Shown piece by piece: positions 19,460-28,614 of a DNA stretch of 64,000 bases (the first letter of the stretch is position 1; every line of letters starts with the position of its first letter). Origin of the DNA: Chitinophaga pinensis (GTDB lineage Bacteria; Bacteroidota; Bacteroidia; B-17B0; Aurantibacillaceae); the NCBI GenBank assembly GCA_945860225.1, contig CAMAPT010000011.1:1-64000 (forward strand). The letters are read 5' to 3'. Below the pieces are notes generated by a model. That model did not search any database. It saw only the letters and a program-made list of their open reading frames with translations, and was not told where the DNA came from. Position numbers and translations under genes: made by a program.

Positions 19460-20023
19460 ATGGCCGAACACAATTCATATAACCTGATGGTTTCGAGCAA
19501 TGTAGATCAAAAAGCATTCTTGAAACATACATGGTTGGTTATTTTACATGCTACCCGAACTCCTCCTCATATTGGCATCTTAATAGATGGGAATTACAAT
19601 TCGTTGACTATTAAAGGCCATGAACTCAATGTTAATATTGAAGCCTTATTAAGAACCATTCAACAAAAAAAAATAGAAACGCTATTCATTCAGTTAAATA
19701 AACATCCAGTATTTAGTGGCGAATATCAGAAAGCAATTTGTCAGCATTATATACAACAATTTCCTCACGTCAAAGATAACGAAGCGTCTTGTCTCAATCC
19801 AATCAAACTATTTTTAGAAGAATTTTATGGTATTAAAGAACAAAAAAAAGAATTATTGTTCGAATTAATTGAACGCGTTAAAGAAAACAATTACATATCT
19901 TGTACTTGGTCATTGAATCTTGATAATCATTTAAAAAACAATCATTTTTCACTCCCTGTATATTCGCCCAAACTTTTACAGGACATCATCAAATCTGAAC
20001 GAAACAACCATTTTCCTCAATAA
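19460..20023 (+). CDS. Conserved hypothetical protein, coupled to a GNAT gene
   Basis: 187 residues, no signal peptide or membrane segment. I do not recognise a family. The N-terminal half has alternating hydrophobic strands (KHTWLVILHATRTPPHIGIL, HELNVNIEALLRTI), suggesting an alpha/beta cytoplasmic protein. Its stop TAA shares its last base with the ATG of the following acetyltransferase gene, indicating translational coupling and probably a joint role. Confidence 0.7.
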   Translation: MAEHNSYNLMVSSNVDQKAFLKHTWLVILHATRTPPHIGILIDGNYNSLTIKGHELNVNIEALLRTIQQKKIETLFIQLNKHPVFSGEYQKAICQHYIQQFPHVKDNEASCLNPIKLFLEEFYGIKEQKKELLFELIERVKENNYISCTWSLNLDNHLKNNHFSLPVYSPKLLQDIIKSERNNHFPQ

Positions 20024-20544
20024 TGTTTATTGAATCTGAACATATTTATTTACGAGCAATTGAATCATCTGATGTTGACTTATTATATAATATAGAAAAT
20101 GATATCTCAATTTGGAAAATCAGTCAAACTATCACGCCCTTCAGTAAAGAAATCTTACAATTATATCTTGATTCAAGCCATCAAGACATATATACTACTA
20201 AACAACTTCGATTAATGATTTGCCTAAAACAAACTAATGAGGCTGTTGGAACAATTGATTTATTTGATTTTGATCCTATGCATCTTAGAGTGGGAATAGG
20301 TATTTTAATATTTAAAAACTTTAGAAAAAAAGGGTTGGCCTATGAATCGATTGAATTAGTAAAAAATTATGTTCGAAATATCTTAATGCTTCATCAAATC
20401 TTCTGCAATATCAGTGCATCTAATGCGGATAGTATATTATTATTTGAAAAATCTGGATTTGAAAAATTTGGAATAAAAAAACAGTGGAATAAAATTTCAG
20501 CCTATTGTTTTGAAGATGAGTATTTATACCAATTAATTTTTTAA
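20023..20544 (+). CDS. GNAT-family N-acetyltransferase (RimL/SpeG-like)
   Basis: 173 residues. Starts IYLRAIESSDVDLLYNIEND, the usual first strand and helix of RimJ/RimL-type enzymes. The acetyl-CoA site region is GIGILIFKNFRKKGLAYESI (about 92-111), followed by the ISASNADSILLFEKSGFEKFG motif. Acceptor is unknown; ribosomal protein, polyamine and small-molecule amines are all possible. Start overlaps the previous stop. Confidence 0.88.
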   Translation: MFIESEHIYLRAIESSDVDLLYNIENDISIWKISQTITPFSKEILQLYLDSSHQDIYTTKQLRLMICLKQTNEAVGTIDLFDFDPMHLRVGIGILIFKNFRKKGLAYESIELVKNYVRNILMLHQIFCNISASNADSILLFEKSGFEKFGIKKQWNKISAYCFEDEYLYQLIF

Positions 20545-20626
20545 AAACTACATTAAGTGAATAGATAACATTTTTTCTGTAAAAATAGAATTACCTTTTT
20601 TCAAAATAAAAAACTTGTAAATGACA

Positions 20627-20654
20627 AACGGCAACCGATTTCTCAGTTGCCGTT
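20627..20654 (-). terminator. Hairpin downstream of initiator tRNA
   Basis: A 9-bp perfect stem (AACGGCAAC/GTTGCCGTT) five bases past the encoded CCA. The following minus-strand sequence (TGTCATTT) is only weakly T-rich, so it may be a terminator or a processing hairpin. Confidence 0.55.
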
Positions 20655-20659
20655 ATCAA

Positions 20660-20734
<75 letters not shown>

Positions 20735-20797
20735 ATATGTTAAGTTTTATTACTTTTAAAGGGTATTTTTGATTTAAAAAAAGAACGTTTTTTTATT

Positions 20798-21739
20798 GTG
20801 GCACAAAGATATAATTCTTTTCTTTGTAAACAAATTAAATTTACAATTATTTCACATTCTATTCATAAATCAGGCTTTGTAAGCATCGTAGGTTGTCCAA
20901 ATGTTGGCAAATCTACCCTAATGAACGCTCTTGTAGGCGAACGTTTAAGTATCATCACATCAAAAGCGCAAACAACCCGGCATCGTATAATGGGAATTGT
21001 GAGTGGTGATGATTATCAAATTGTATTCTCTGACACACCTGGTATTTTAAAACCAAATTACAAATTACAAGAAAAGATGATGGAATTCGTTATTTCTGCC
21101 TTTAACGATTCTGATGTTTTTTTGCTTATTGTAGATATTTATGAGGATATAGTTTTAGAAGAGAAATATTTAGAACAACTAAAAAACACTAAAACTCCTG
21201 TCATTTTACTTCTAAATAAAATTGATATGGCAACTCAAGAAGTTTTAGATACAAAAGTTGCTGAATGGAAAGAAAAATTGCCAAATGCAGATATTATCCC
21301 TATTTCTGCATTAAAAAAATTCAATCTTGAAAATGTAATGTATCGCATCACTCAGCTTTTGCCTCATGGAGAAGCTTTTTATGATAAGGATACATTAACG
21401 GATAAGCCTGAGAAATTTTTCGTTTCAGAAATTATACGAGAAAAAATACTTTTACAATACAAAAAAGAAATACCTTACAGTGTAGAGGTAATTGTTAATT
21501 CTTTTAAGGATGAAGAAAATATTTTGAAAATTCAAGCTGATATTCTGGTAGAAAGAGAAAGTCAAAAAGCAATTATCATCGGACATAAAGGTGAATCACT
21601 AAAAAAGGTAGGAACTAGAGCCCGGACGGAAGCTGAAACTTTTTTTGGTAAAAAAATATTTTTAGAATTATTCGTGAAAGTGGCAAAAGATTGGAGAAAT
21701 AACGACGCTAACTTAAAACACTTCGGTTACAACAGTTGA
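20798..21739 (+). CDS. era: Ribosome-assembly GTPase Era
   Basis: GTPase plus C-terminal KH domain, acting in 16S rRNA maturation. G1 GCPNVGKSTLMNAL, switch region TTRHRIMGI, G3 DTPG, G4 NKID, G5 ISALKKFNLE; KH motif IIGHKGESLKKVGTRARTEAE. No ATG lies near the expected start. The GTG at 20798 gives 25 extra residues before KSGFVSIVG, whereas Era usually has about 5; an ATT at 20849 or 20861 in the same frame would give a normal N-terminus, and a promoter-like TTTCTTTG just before would then lie in the leader rather than in the gene. True start uncertain. Confidence 0.95.
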   Translation: MAQRYNSFLCKQIKFTIISHSIHKSGFVSIVGCPNVGKSTLMNALVGERLSIITSKAQTTRHRIMGIVSGDDYQIVFSDTPGILKPNYKLQEKMMEFVISAFNDSDVFLLIVDIYEDIVLEEKYLEQLKNTKTPVILLLNKIDMATQEVLDTKVAEWKEKLPNADIIPISALKKFNLENVMYRITQLLPHGEAFYDKDTLTDKPEKFFVSEIIREKILLQYKKEIPYSVEVIVNSFKDEENILKIQADILVERESQKAIIIGHKGESLKKVGTRARTEAETFFGKKIFLELFVKVAKDWRNNDANLKHFGYNS

Positions 21740-21777
21740 TCTTTCGTCAACAATTTTTCACTTTTAAAGGCAAATTC

Positions 21778-23961
21778 CTATTGAATTACTAGTTTTTTAG
21801 TAATTCGTTGGTTTTTTGCTTCTATATTAATGAAGTAAATTCCAGGAGCTAATTGCTGATTTGAATTAAGGATATAATTTACCTTGCCTTCCGCATCAGG
21901 CATTTTAATAGTTTCTTCTAAAACTCTTCCCGTTAAATCAATCAAACTTATTTTGGTGTTGGTATGATTGTTTAGTGTAAATTCTAATACCGAACTCGAC
22001 TGTGTGGGATTAGGAAATAGGATTAATTCCATCTCTTTTTCTAATTGTTCTAGAGATGTTATTTTATTGCCTGAAATATTAATTTGATCAACATAAATAT
22101 TATTAGCCTTTCCAACGTTCACATCTGTTTTGAAAAAGAAACGAAATTTAACATTTGGTTTATTATTTAACACGGTTAACAATCCTGCAGGAATCGACCT
22201 CAATGCCCATTGAGCAGAAGTTGGCACAAAGGCGGTGGTTAAAGTACCTCCGGTAACCGATGCCATAGCGTCGGGTGTTTGAATTCCTAATACCTTAGAC
22301 CAAGTTCCTCCACAATCTAGCGAATATTCAACCTTGAATGTATCTAATTGCGTGGCGGTTCTTTTTGCATAAGCATAATAAAATGATAAAGTAATTCCAC
22401 TAGTATTCGTAAAATCAAACAGTGGTGTTTCAAGTATATCAATATGACCAGCCGTATTAGTAGCCGAAGCATTATCAATGAATAAACTTTTTAAGGTTCC
22501 ATTTGCTCCTGCGGATGAATTCTGTTGCCAAGTAACAGTAGATGAATTTAAATTATTTACGCTAATTTCTGCTGGAATGGTAGGACCTTCGAAATCATAC
22601 AAAGCAGAACCTACAATACCTGAACCTGAATTAACAATATTGATATATGACGTTTTTGAAGTTGCAATAACCGAAGCGCTATTACTGGCCTTTAAGCTAA
22701 CAGAATAAGTTCCCGGATTTGGATAGGTAACCACTTGCGAAAAAGAGGTTGACGAAGCAGGTACTCCTCCTTCAAACGACCACAATAAAGTGCCATTTTC
22801 ACCAACTTGACTCAAACTTGTATACGTAATTGAATTGTTAGCACAATTCATCAATTTATTAACCGAAAAATCGGACGTAGGAGAACATGTATAGCCATTT
22901 GATAAACCTGTAAAGAGTAAATTAGAAGATGATGACAGATTATTTCTTCCTCCTACATTGCTAACAAGGGTGGATCGCATTCTGTCTATTTGACCTTGAG
23001 TAAACATTCGAGGACATGAAGAGTAATCCATTATATTTTCAACATTAGCATTTCCTGATGGGTCGCATGTATTTCCTCCAATGCTTGTTGGACAAGAACT
23101 AAAATAACCTTTAGTAATTGGTGTATCAGACACATTATCATCTCCACAGGAAATACCAGGCTGATTGGTATTTCCAAAAGTATGAGCTAAATTAAGCCAA
23201 TGTCCTATTTCATGACTCATAGTTCTGGAATCGGTTGAATTATTTTGTGCTAACTGATTTCTAAGAATGACGATAGCATCCCCCATGTTTCCGTTTGAGG
23301 TAAAAGGAGTTGAACCCGGCAAATAGGTGTAACCACCGATAAATGCGCCTGAGGTGGTCGGACAAGTATAAGTACCTGATGCGCTGGAAATACATTCAAC
23401 CACATAAACATTAAGGTATCTGTTAGTCGGCCATCTATTCGCACCAACCCCAGAGTATTTAAAATTAGGGGTGATTTGACTCCAATACATGTTATCCTCA
23501 TTGTGTCTTATAATGCCATTTGAACATTTTCCTAAAGGATCTCGTTGGGCTAATGCGAACTTAATTTCTGCATCCTGATATAATGAAGCAAATTGAGGAG
23601 AAATAGAATTAACATCAGATCCTTTTTTGCCAAAATCATTATTGATGTATGAAATTAAATTAACAAATACTTGATCTGAAATGATTTGAGTACCCATAAT
23701 ATGAAAAACAACAGGAACAGTATAAATGGGAGTTGCCGTTTTATCTAATGATTTCCTTTTTAATAAGATTTGAGCGTAATCAGCTTCTAATTGAGCTTGC
23801 TTGATGAGATAGTTTTCTTTTAATGCTGAATTATTTTGAAAACCATACTCCATTGCCTCATAAGTTGCACATGGTAACATAGCACTTTTTGATGTTTGAG
23901 CGAAAAATTTTGCGCTAACAAATAAACAAATTAAAATATATAATAAGCAAAAACGAACCAT
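21778..23961 (-). CDS. Secreted M43-type zinc metalloprotease with PKD domain and type IX sorting domain
   Basis: 727 residues. Signal peptide (LLYILICLFVSAKFFAQ), a prepro region, then a pappalysin-like (M43) catalytic domain with the extended zinc motif HEIGHWLNLAH near residue 250, and a DYSSCPRMFTQGQIDRMR segment containing the region of the Met-turn. A PKD-type domain (GTYSVSLKASNSAS) lies near 420 and a carbohydrate-binding-like beta domain at about 460-630. The last 80 residues are a type IX secretion sorting domain (LFPNPTQSS ... GIYFINIEAKNQRITKKLVI). Likely an extracellular or surface-attached protease. Convergent with era. Confidence 0.93.
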   Translation of the reverse strand: MVRFCLLYILICLFVSAKFFAQTSKSAMLPCATYEAMEYGFQNNSALKENYLIKQAQLEADYAQILLKRKSLDKTATPIYTVPVVFHIMGTQIISDQVFVNLISYINNDFGKKGSDVNSISPQFASLYQDAEIKFALAQRDPLGKCSNGIIRHNEDNMYWSQITPNFKYSGVGANRWPTNRYLNVYVVECISSASGTYTCPTTSGAFIGGYTYLPGSTPFTSNGNMGDAIVILRNQLAQNNSTDSRTMSHEIGHWLNLAHTFGNTNQPGISCGDDNVSDTPITKGYFSSCPTSIGGNTCDPSGNANVENIMDYSSCPRMFTQGQIDRMRSTLVSNVGGRNNLSSSSNLLFTGLSNGYTCSPTSDFSVNKLMNCANNSITYTSLSQVGENGTLLWSFEGGVPASSTSFSQVVTYPNPGTYSVSLKASNSASVIATSKTSYINIVNSGSGIVGSALYDFEGPTIPAEISVNNLNSSTVTWQQNSSAGANGTLKSLFIDNASATNTAGHIDILETPLFDFTNTSGITLSFYYAYAKRTATQLDTFKVEYSLDCGGTWSKVLGIQTPDAMASVTGGTLTTAFVPTSAQWALRSIPAGLLTVLNNKPNVKFRFFFKTDVNVGKANNIYVDQINISGNKITSLEQLEKEMELILFPNPTQSSSVLEFTLNNHTNTKISLIDLTGRVLEETIKMPDAEGKVNYILNSNQQLAPGIYFINIEAKNQRITKKLVIQ

Positions 23962-23999
23962 TGTATCAAGACTAGCAAATATTTTATAAAAAACTAACT

Positions 24000-24923
24000 C
24001 TATTTTTTCGAACTAGGATCAATTTTATTGAGTGCCATCATCTGTTTCATGGTTTTATCCATTCCTTCAATACTACCGTCTAAGAAAATGACATTGCCTT
24101 TTCCTTCTTGTGCAAAATTTTTAACGGCCTCTGTCCACATACTAAATAAAATTAAAGACGAATCTAATTTGGCTTCCTCCATTTCTTTGGCGGCGCCAGC
24201 CATACCTTTAGCGACTTCTTGCCTAAACAATGCAATACCTTCACCTTTTAAACGAGCGGCCTCTTTTTCTGCCTGTGCCGAAATTTTAATAAAATTTCCT
24301 TCTGCTTCTGCGGCCTTAGTTCTAGTAATCAGCAAAGCTTGTCCTTCATTTTCAGCAGCAGCTTTTAAATTGTTACTAGCTACCACTTTTGCCATTGAAC
24401 GCATTACCTCCTCATCAAAAGTAATGTCATTTAATTGTAAATCTATTAAATGATACCCCCATTCTTCTAGCATAACATCTAATTGTTCTTTTACAGCTTC
24501 CACAATATCTCTTCTCAAGGACAAAACTTCTGATTGTTTTTTAGTAGCTACAAAAGCTCTTACTGAACCTTCAATTGATCGAACTAAAGCCTGCATCAAA
24601 TTTTTATCATCTACAAACTTAAAAGCCACATTTTTAATCGTTTCTTCAGATTGATTAACGACAGCGTATAGCAACATCGCCGTAAAATTCACATTAGCTT
24701 GGTCAATGGTTACAGCTTGAAAACCCAACTCGGCACTGCGATTTTGAATAGAAATTTTTCTATAAACCTTTTCAATTAAAGGAATTTTCATACTTAATCC
24801 CGGAGTTAGAATACGCTTGTATTTTCCAAAAACAGTAATAACAGCCACCGTGCCTTGCTGAACAGTGACGAATGACATAGGCAGTAATATAATTATAACT
24901 ACGAGTAGGATAATAATTGGCAT
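24000..24923 (-). CDS. SPFH/band-7 (stomatin-like) membrane protein
   Basis: 307 residues. One N-terminal membrane segment (IIILLVVIIILLPMSFV), then the SPFH domain starting TVQQGTVAVITVFGKYKRIL with PGLSMKIPLIEKV, and a long Ala/Glu/Lys coiled coil (about 180-260). The arrangement is that of QmcA/HflK-type proteins that form membrane microdomain cages. No NfeD gene is adjacent. Divergent from the TPR gene. Confidence 0.9.
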   Translation of the reverse strand: MPIIILLVVIIILLPMSFVTVQQGTVAVITVFGKYKRILTPGLSMKIPLIEKVYRKISIQNRSAELGFQAVTIDQANVNFTAMLLYAVVNQSEETIKNVAFKFVDDKNLMQALVRSIEGSVRAFVATKKQSEVLSLRRDIVEAVKEQLDVMLEEWGYHLIDLQLNDITFDEEVMRSMAKVVASNNLKAAAENEGQALLITRTKAAEAEGNFIKISAQAEKEAARLKGEGIALFRQEVAKGMAGAAKEMEEAKLDSSLILFSMWTEAVKNFAQEGKGNVIFLDGSIEGMDKTMKQMMALNKIDPSSKK

Positions 24924-24987
24924 AGGCTTTTAAATAATAAATAGTTTGTGTAAATTTAATCATCCAAAGCTAGAAACAAAACTTTTT

Positions 24988-26046
24988 ATGCGCCTCAAAC
25001 TTTGTTTTATATTCTGGATTTTATTGAATTTAATTCATTTTGAATTACTATGCCAATCTGATACAACCAAAGTTATCAGTGAAGAAATGACTCTTTATTC
25101 TTCAGCTTGCAAATTAATCGATTCAACTCGGTATAAGGAGGCTATATCTGTTTTAAAAAAAGCGATTAAACTAAAACCAGATTACACGGATGCCTTCAAT
25201 AAAATGGCATTTGCTAAGCTAAAATTAATGGATTATAAGGGTGCTGAAAAAGATTTAAATACAGCATTCAGAATTTCTCCTGACAATTTTGATACTAAAA
25301 AATCTTTAGGCATTCTATATTACGAAACCAAGCGATTTCCCGAATCAAAAGCAATGATTGATTCAGCTATTCTTATTAATTTATTTGATTGGGAGTTGTT
25401 CTATTATCAAGCCAAATTAATGTTTGAGGGAAAAGCTTATAAATTAGCTTTTGATGCTTGTACAAAATCTATTGATTTAAATCCTAAATCATTTGAGGTT
25501 GCTTATTTAAAATGCGAAATTAGATATGCGATGAAAGAGTATGCGTATTGTATTAAAGAAATATCCGAAGCTATTTCTACTATGCCAGCAACAAATCCAC
25601 CTTATAAAGCCTACAAATTAAGAGCTAAAGCAAGGTTTGAAGTTAAAGATTATAAAAATGCTTTGAAAGATTGGAATGTTTATTTAGAAGCTTTTCCTGA
25701 TGAAGAAGAGGCCCTTGTGTTGCGAGGTGCGTCAAAAATAGAAACCGGTGATTATACAGGTGCTATTGTTGATTTTGATGCTGCAATCAGAATTAACCCT
25801 GATAATCCGGTGAGTTACAACTATCGTGGTGTAGCGAAAGGAGAAAATAGGCAGTTTGTTGAAGCGTTAAAAGATTTTGATTACTCCATAAAACTGAAGT
25901 ACAATTATGCCGGGGCATTTGTGAATAGAGCCGCTGTAAAATTTGCCAGTAAAGACAAACGAGGTGCATGCGATGATTTGAATAGAGCTGATAGCCTAGG
26001 GGATGATATGGCTATTCAATTAATCGAAACATACTGCAAATACTGA
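24988..26046 (+). CDS. Exported tetratricopeptide-repeat protein
   Basis: I use the ATG at 24988, since it opens directly on a signal peptide (RLKLCFIFWILLNLIHFELL) and gives 352 residues; an upstream ATG at 24946 adds 14 unneeded residues. The rest is about nine TPR units with the W-LG-Y-A-F-A-P pattern, for example YTDAFNKMAFAKLKLMDYKG and NPDNPVSYNYRGVAKGE. Such proteins serve as protein-binding scaffolds in the periplasm; the partner is unknown. Confidence 0.85.
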   Translation: MRLKLCFIFWILLNLIHFELLCQSDTTKVISEEMTLYSSACKLIDSTRYKEAISVLKKAIKLKPDYTDAFNKMAFAKLKLMDYKGAEKDLNTAFRISPDNFDTKKSLGILYYETKRFPESKAMIDSAILINLFDWELFYYQAKLMFEGKAYKLAFDACTKSIDLNPKSFEVAYLKCEIRYAMKEYAYCIKEISEAISTMPATNPPYKAYKLRAKARFEVKDYKNALKDWNVYLEAFPDEEEALVLRGASKIETGDYTGAIVDFDAAIRINPDNPVSYNYRGVAKGENRQFVEALKDFDYSIKLKYNYAGAFVNRAAVKFASKDKRGACDDLNRADSLGDDMAIQLIETYCKY

Positions 26047-26134
26047 GCTAAAGCAAGCACCATTTAAATTTATGATTCCCCGAATAATTACATATAATCT
26101 TTTATCTTTAACTTCTAATAGATAACTATTTTTC

Positions 26135-26545
26135 ATGAAAACAGCCGTATTTAGAAAAGCCAACTTCAATTCAGCGCACCGACTCCATAATCCAAAATTT
26201 GACGAGCAAATGAATAACGAAATTTTTGGCTTGTGTAATAATCCAAATTTTCATGGGCATAATTATGAACTTATTGTCAAATTAGTAGGAGAAGTGAATG
26301 AAGAAACGGGTTATGTATATGACTTAAAAAAACTGAATGATTTGATTAAGGATGAAGTTATTGAAAGATTTGACCACAAAAATTTAAATCTTGATACTGA
26401 AGAATTCAAATCATTAAACCCAACTGCAGAAAATATTGCTCGCATTATTTATGAATTATTGCGTGTAAAAATTGAAAATAAATACAATTTAGAAATCACT
26501 CTTTATGAAACTCCGAGAAATTATGTGGTTTACCCAGCCAATTAG
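26135..26545 (+). CDS. queD: 6-carboxytetrahydropterin synthase / PTPS family (QueD-like)
   Basis: 136 residues. Zinc-binding histidines are visible in SAHRLHNP and HGHNYEL, the catalytic Cys in GLCNNPNF, and YVYDLKKL plus FDHKNLN match the family. This enzyme turns dihydroneopterin triphosphate into a queuosine precursor; a true pyruvoyl-tetrahydropterin synthase is the alternative. The facing neighbour is a queuosine-precursor transporter, which supports the queuosine assignment. Confidence 0.88.
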   Translation: MKTAVFRKANFNSAHRLHNPKFDEQMNNEIFGLCNNPNFHGHNYELIVKLVGEVNEETGYVYDLKKLNDLIKDEVIERFDHKNLNLDTEEFKSLNPTAENIARIIYELLRVKIENKYNLEITLYETPRNYVVYPAN

Positions 26546-26582
26546 TTTGTTTTAGATTCAAGCAAACCTGAGTTAAACCGTC

Positions 26583-27239
26583 TTATCGCAATTTATTTGA
26601 TAGAAACTTACCTATGGCATAATGTCCTAAATAAACCAAAGGAATTAAGGAAAGGGCAACTAGTAATTTAAAAGCATATCCCCAACTTGCATTGACTAAA
26701 AAATCGGAAAAAGCCCATTTACCGGGCAATACAAATGCAATAAATTGAACTACAAACGTATCTACCAATTGACTCACCATCGTGCTACCGGTTGCTCTTA
26801 GCCAAATAAGTCGATTCCCTGTCATTTTCCTAAAAGTCCAAAACACATAAACATCAATTAACTGCGAAAATAAAAAAGCTACCAGACTCCCTACAATAAT
26901 CCATTGTGATTGCCCAAATACAGTATTAAACACTTCATCAGACACCGGCGAAAACGACGTTGCTTCTATCCTCAAAGCAATAGTGAGGATGATGAACATA
27001 AAAGATATCAACGCTACTGTAATGTAAGTCAATTTTTTTACGCCATCCTTGCCATAATACTCATTGATTAAATCCGTTAAGAGAAATATAACAGGCCACA
27101 ATATAATACCTATGCTTTGGGTAAAAAGTCCAAAAAATTGCACAAGCTTTCCTCCTATTAACTCAGCCACTATGGCATTCGTAATAAAGAAACCGGCTAA
27201 TACAAGAAAAACTATATCTTTTTTGTTTTTTAAATCCAC
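26583..27239 (-). CDS. Queuosine precursor transporter (YhhQ/DUF165 family)
   Basis: 218 residues, about six membrane segments, with family stretches FGLFTQSIGIILWPVIFLLT DLINEYYGK (split here by a space) and SQLVDTFVVQFIAF. YhhQ proteins import preQ0/preQ1-type bases. It is convergent with queD with only a 37-bp gap, so one organism segment holds both synthesis and uptake functions. Downstream of prfB on the same strand. Confidence 0.88.
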   Translation of the reverse strand: MDLKNKKDIVFLVLAGFFITNAIVAELIGGKLVQFFGLFTQSIGIILWPVIFLLTDLINEYYGKDGVKKLTYITVALISFMFIILTIALRIEATSFSPVSDEVFNTVFGQSQWIIVGSLVAFLFSQLIDVYVFWTFRKMTGNRLIWLRATGSTMVSQLVDTFVVQFIAFVLPGKWAFSDFLVNASWGYAFKLLVALSLIPLVYLGHYAIGKFLSNKLR

Positions 27240-27358
27240 AAGGGTAATGTTAGGAATAAATAGTTATGTAAAAACATGTCAAATGGTTTATAGTTTATAC
27301 GAAACTGAAAGAAAAAATAACTTTAAGTTAGATATAAAAATGTCATTTTGCGACTCGT

Positions 27359-28451
27359 TTATTTACGTTTTCCCTGACTCATCAAGAATGTTTTCAATAG
27401 CTCGTCAATATTACCATCTAATACACTTTCAGCATCAGTAATTTTCAATTCAGTTCTATGGTCATTCACCATTTTATATGGATGCAAAACGTAACTTCTG
27501 ATTTGCGAACCCCACTCAATTTTCATCTTTCCTTCTTCTACTGCATCCCTCGCTTCATTACGTTTTCTCATTTCTAATTCATATAACTGAGAACGAAGCA
27601 TTTGCATCGCTTTTTCGCGATTACCCAACTGGGAGCGTTCTATCTGACAAACTACTACAATACCGGTTGGCTTGTGAGTTAATTGCACTTTCGATTCCAC
27701 TTTATTAACATTTTGCCCCCCTGCTCCACCACTTCGCGATGTAGACATTTCTATATCGTTTGGATGGATATTAATTTCTATTGTATCGTCTACTACAGGG
27801 TAAACATATACAGACGCAAAAGAGGTGTGTCGTTTCGCATTACTGTCAAATGGACTTATACGAACCAAGCGATGTACACCATTTTCTCCTTTTAAATTAC
27901 CGTAGGCATATTCACCATCTATTTGAATGGAAACTGATTTTACTCCTGCCACGTCACCATCCGTACGATCCAATTCAGATAACTTAAATCCATTTTTTTC
28001 GGCCCACATCATGTACATACGCTCGAGCATACTAGCCCAATCGCAACTTTCGGTACCTCCTGCTCCGGCATTAATTTGCAATACACAACTTAAGGCATCA
28101 TCCGGAGAATTCAACATATTTTTAAATTCAACATCATCCAAAATTTTCAATGCCACCTGATATAATTCTTCGGTATCTGCCTCAGAAGCATCTCCTGATT
28201 TGAAAAATTCGTACATGGTATCTAAGTCTTCAACGGCTGAAGTTAATTTATCATAAGCAGTTACCCATGATTTGCGTGATTTAACTTCTTTTAAAACAGC
28301 CTCTGCTTTTTTAGAATCGACCCAAAAATTAGGGTCTAAAGTTTTTTCTTCGAGTTCTTTTAACTCATGACTTTTCTTATCGTAGTCAAAGAAACCCCTT
28401 CAGAGCGGCATATCGTTCGTGAAGGTCCTTAAGTTGATCGGTAGTAAACAT
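27359..28451 (-). CDS. prfB: Peptide chain release factor 2, with programmed +1 frameshift
   Basis: RF2 recognises UGA and UAA stop codons. The ATG at 28451 opens a 21-codon frame ([20 protein letters not shown]...) ending at an in-frame TGA (28388-28386). Skipping one base after CTT continues as [12 protein letters not shown] into the main frame, giving 363 residues, the normal RF2 length. The codon-recognition motif SPF (VRISPFDS) and the hydrolysis motif GGQ ([11 protein letters not shown]) are both visible. Read without the shift, the gene would wrongly start at 28216 and lose domain 1. The frameshift lets RF2 level control its own synthesis. Confidence 0.96.
28385..28400 (-). promoter_or_regulatory. 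RF2 programmed frameshift signal
   Basis: Minus strand reads AAGGGG TTT CTT TGA C: a Shine-Dalgarno-like hexamer, three bases, the slippery CTT, the UGA stop and a following C. The spacing is the same as in the E. coli prfB cassette (AGGGGG UAU CUU UGA C). Confidence 0.95.
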
Positions 28452-28581
28452 TCAGCGAAATTAGAATTTATTATCATAAATAAAAACAAAACAGTTCTCT
28501 ATTTTCAGCAATTGTATACTACTCCGTTTTTATACTTCTTATTTTTTTCATCTACCTAATCGGCTTATTATGATAATTACA

Positions 28582-28589
28582 TACATTTG
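28582..28589 (+). promoter_or_regulatory. -7 promoter box of the coiled-coil lipoprotein gene
   Basis: TACATTTG matches TAnnTTTG, 25 bp before the chosen ATG at 28615. No clear TTG sits at the usual distance upstream. Confidence 0.5.
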
Positions 28590-28614
28590 CAAACCAAAAA
28601 ATAATACTAAAAAC

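Noticed and set aside
28216-28451. Frameshift mutation or assembly error in prfB
   Set aside because: The break is exactly at the known CTT-TGA-C programmed frameshift site with its upstream purine hexamer.
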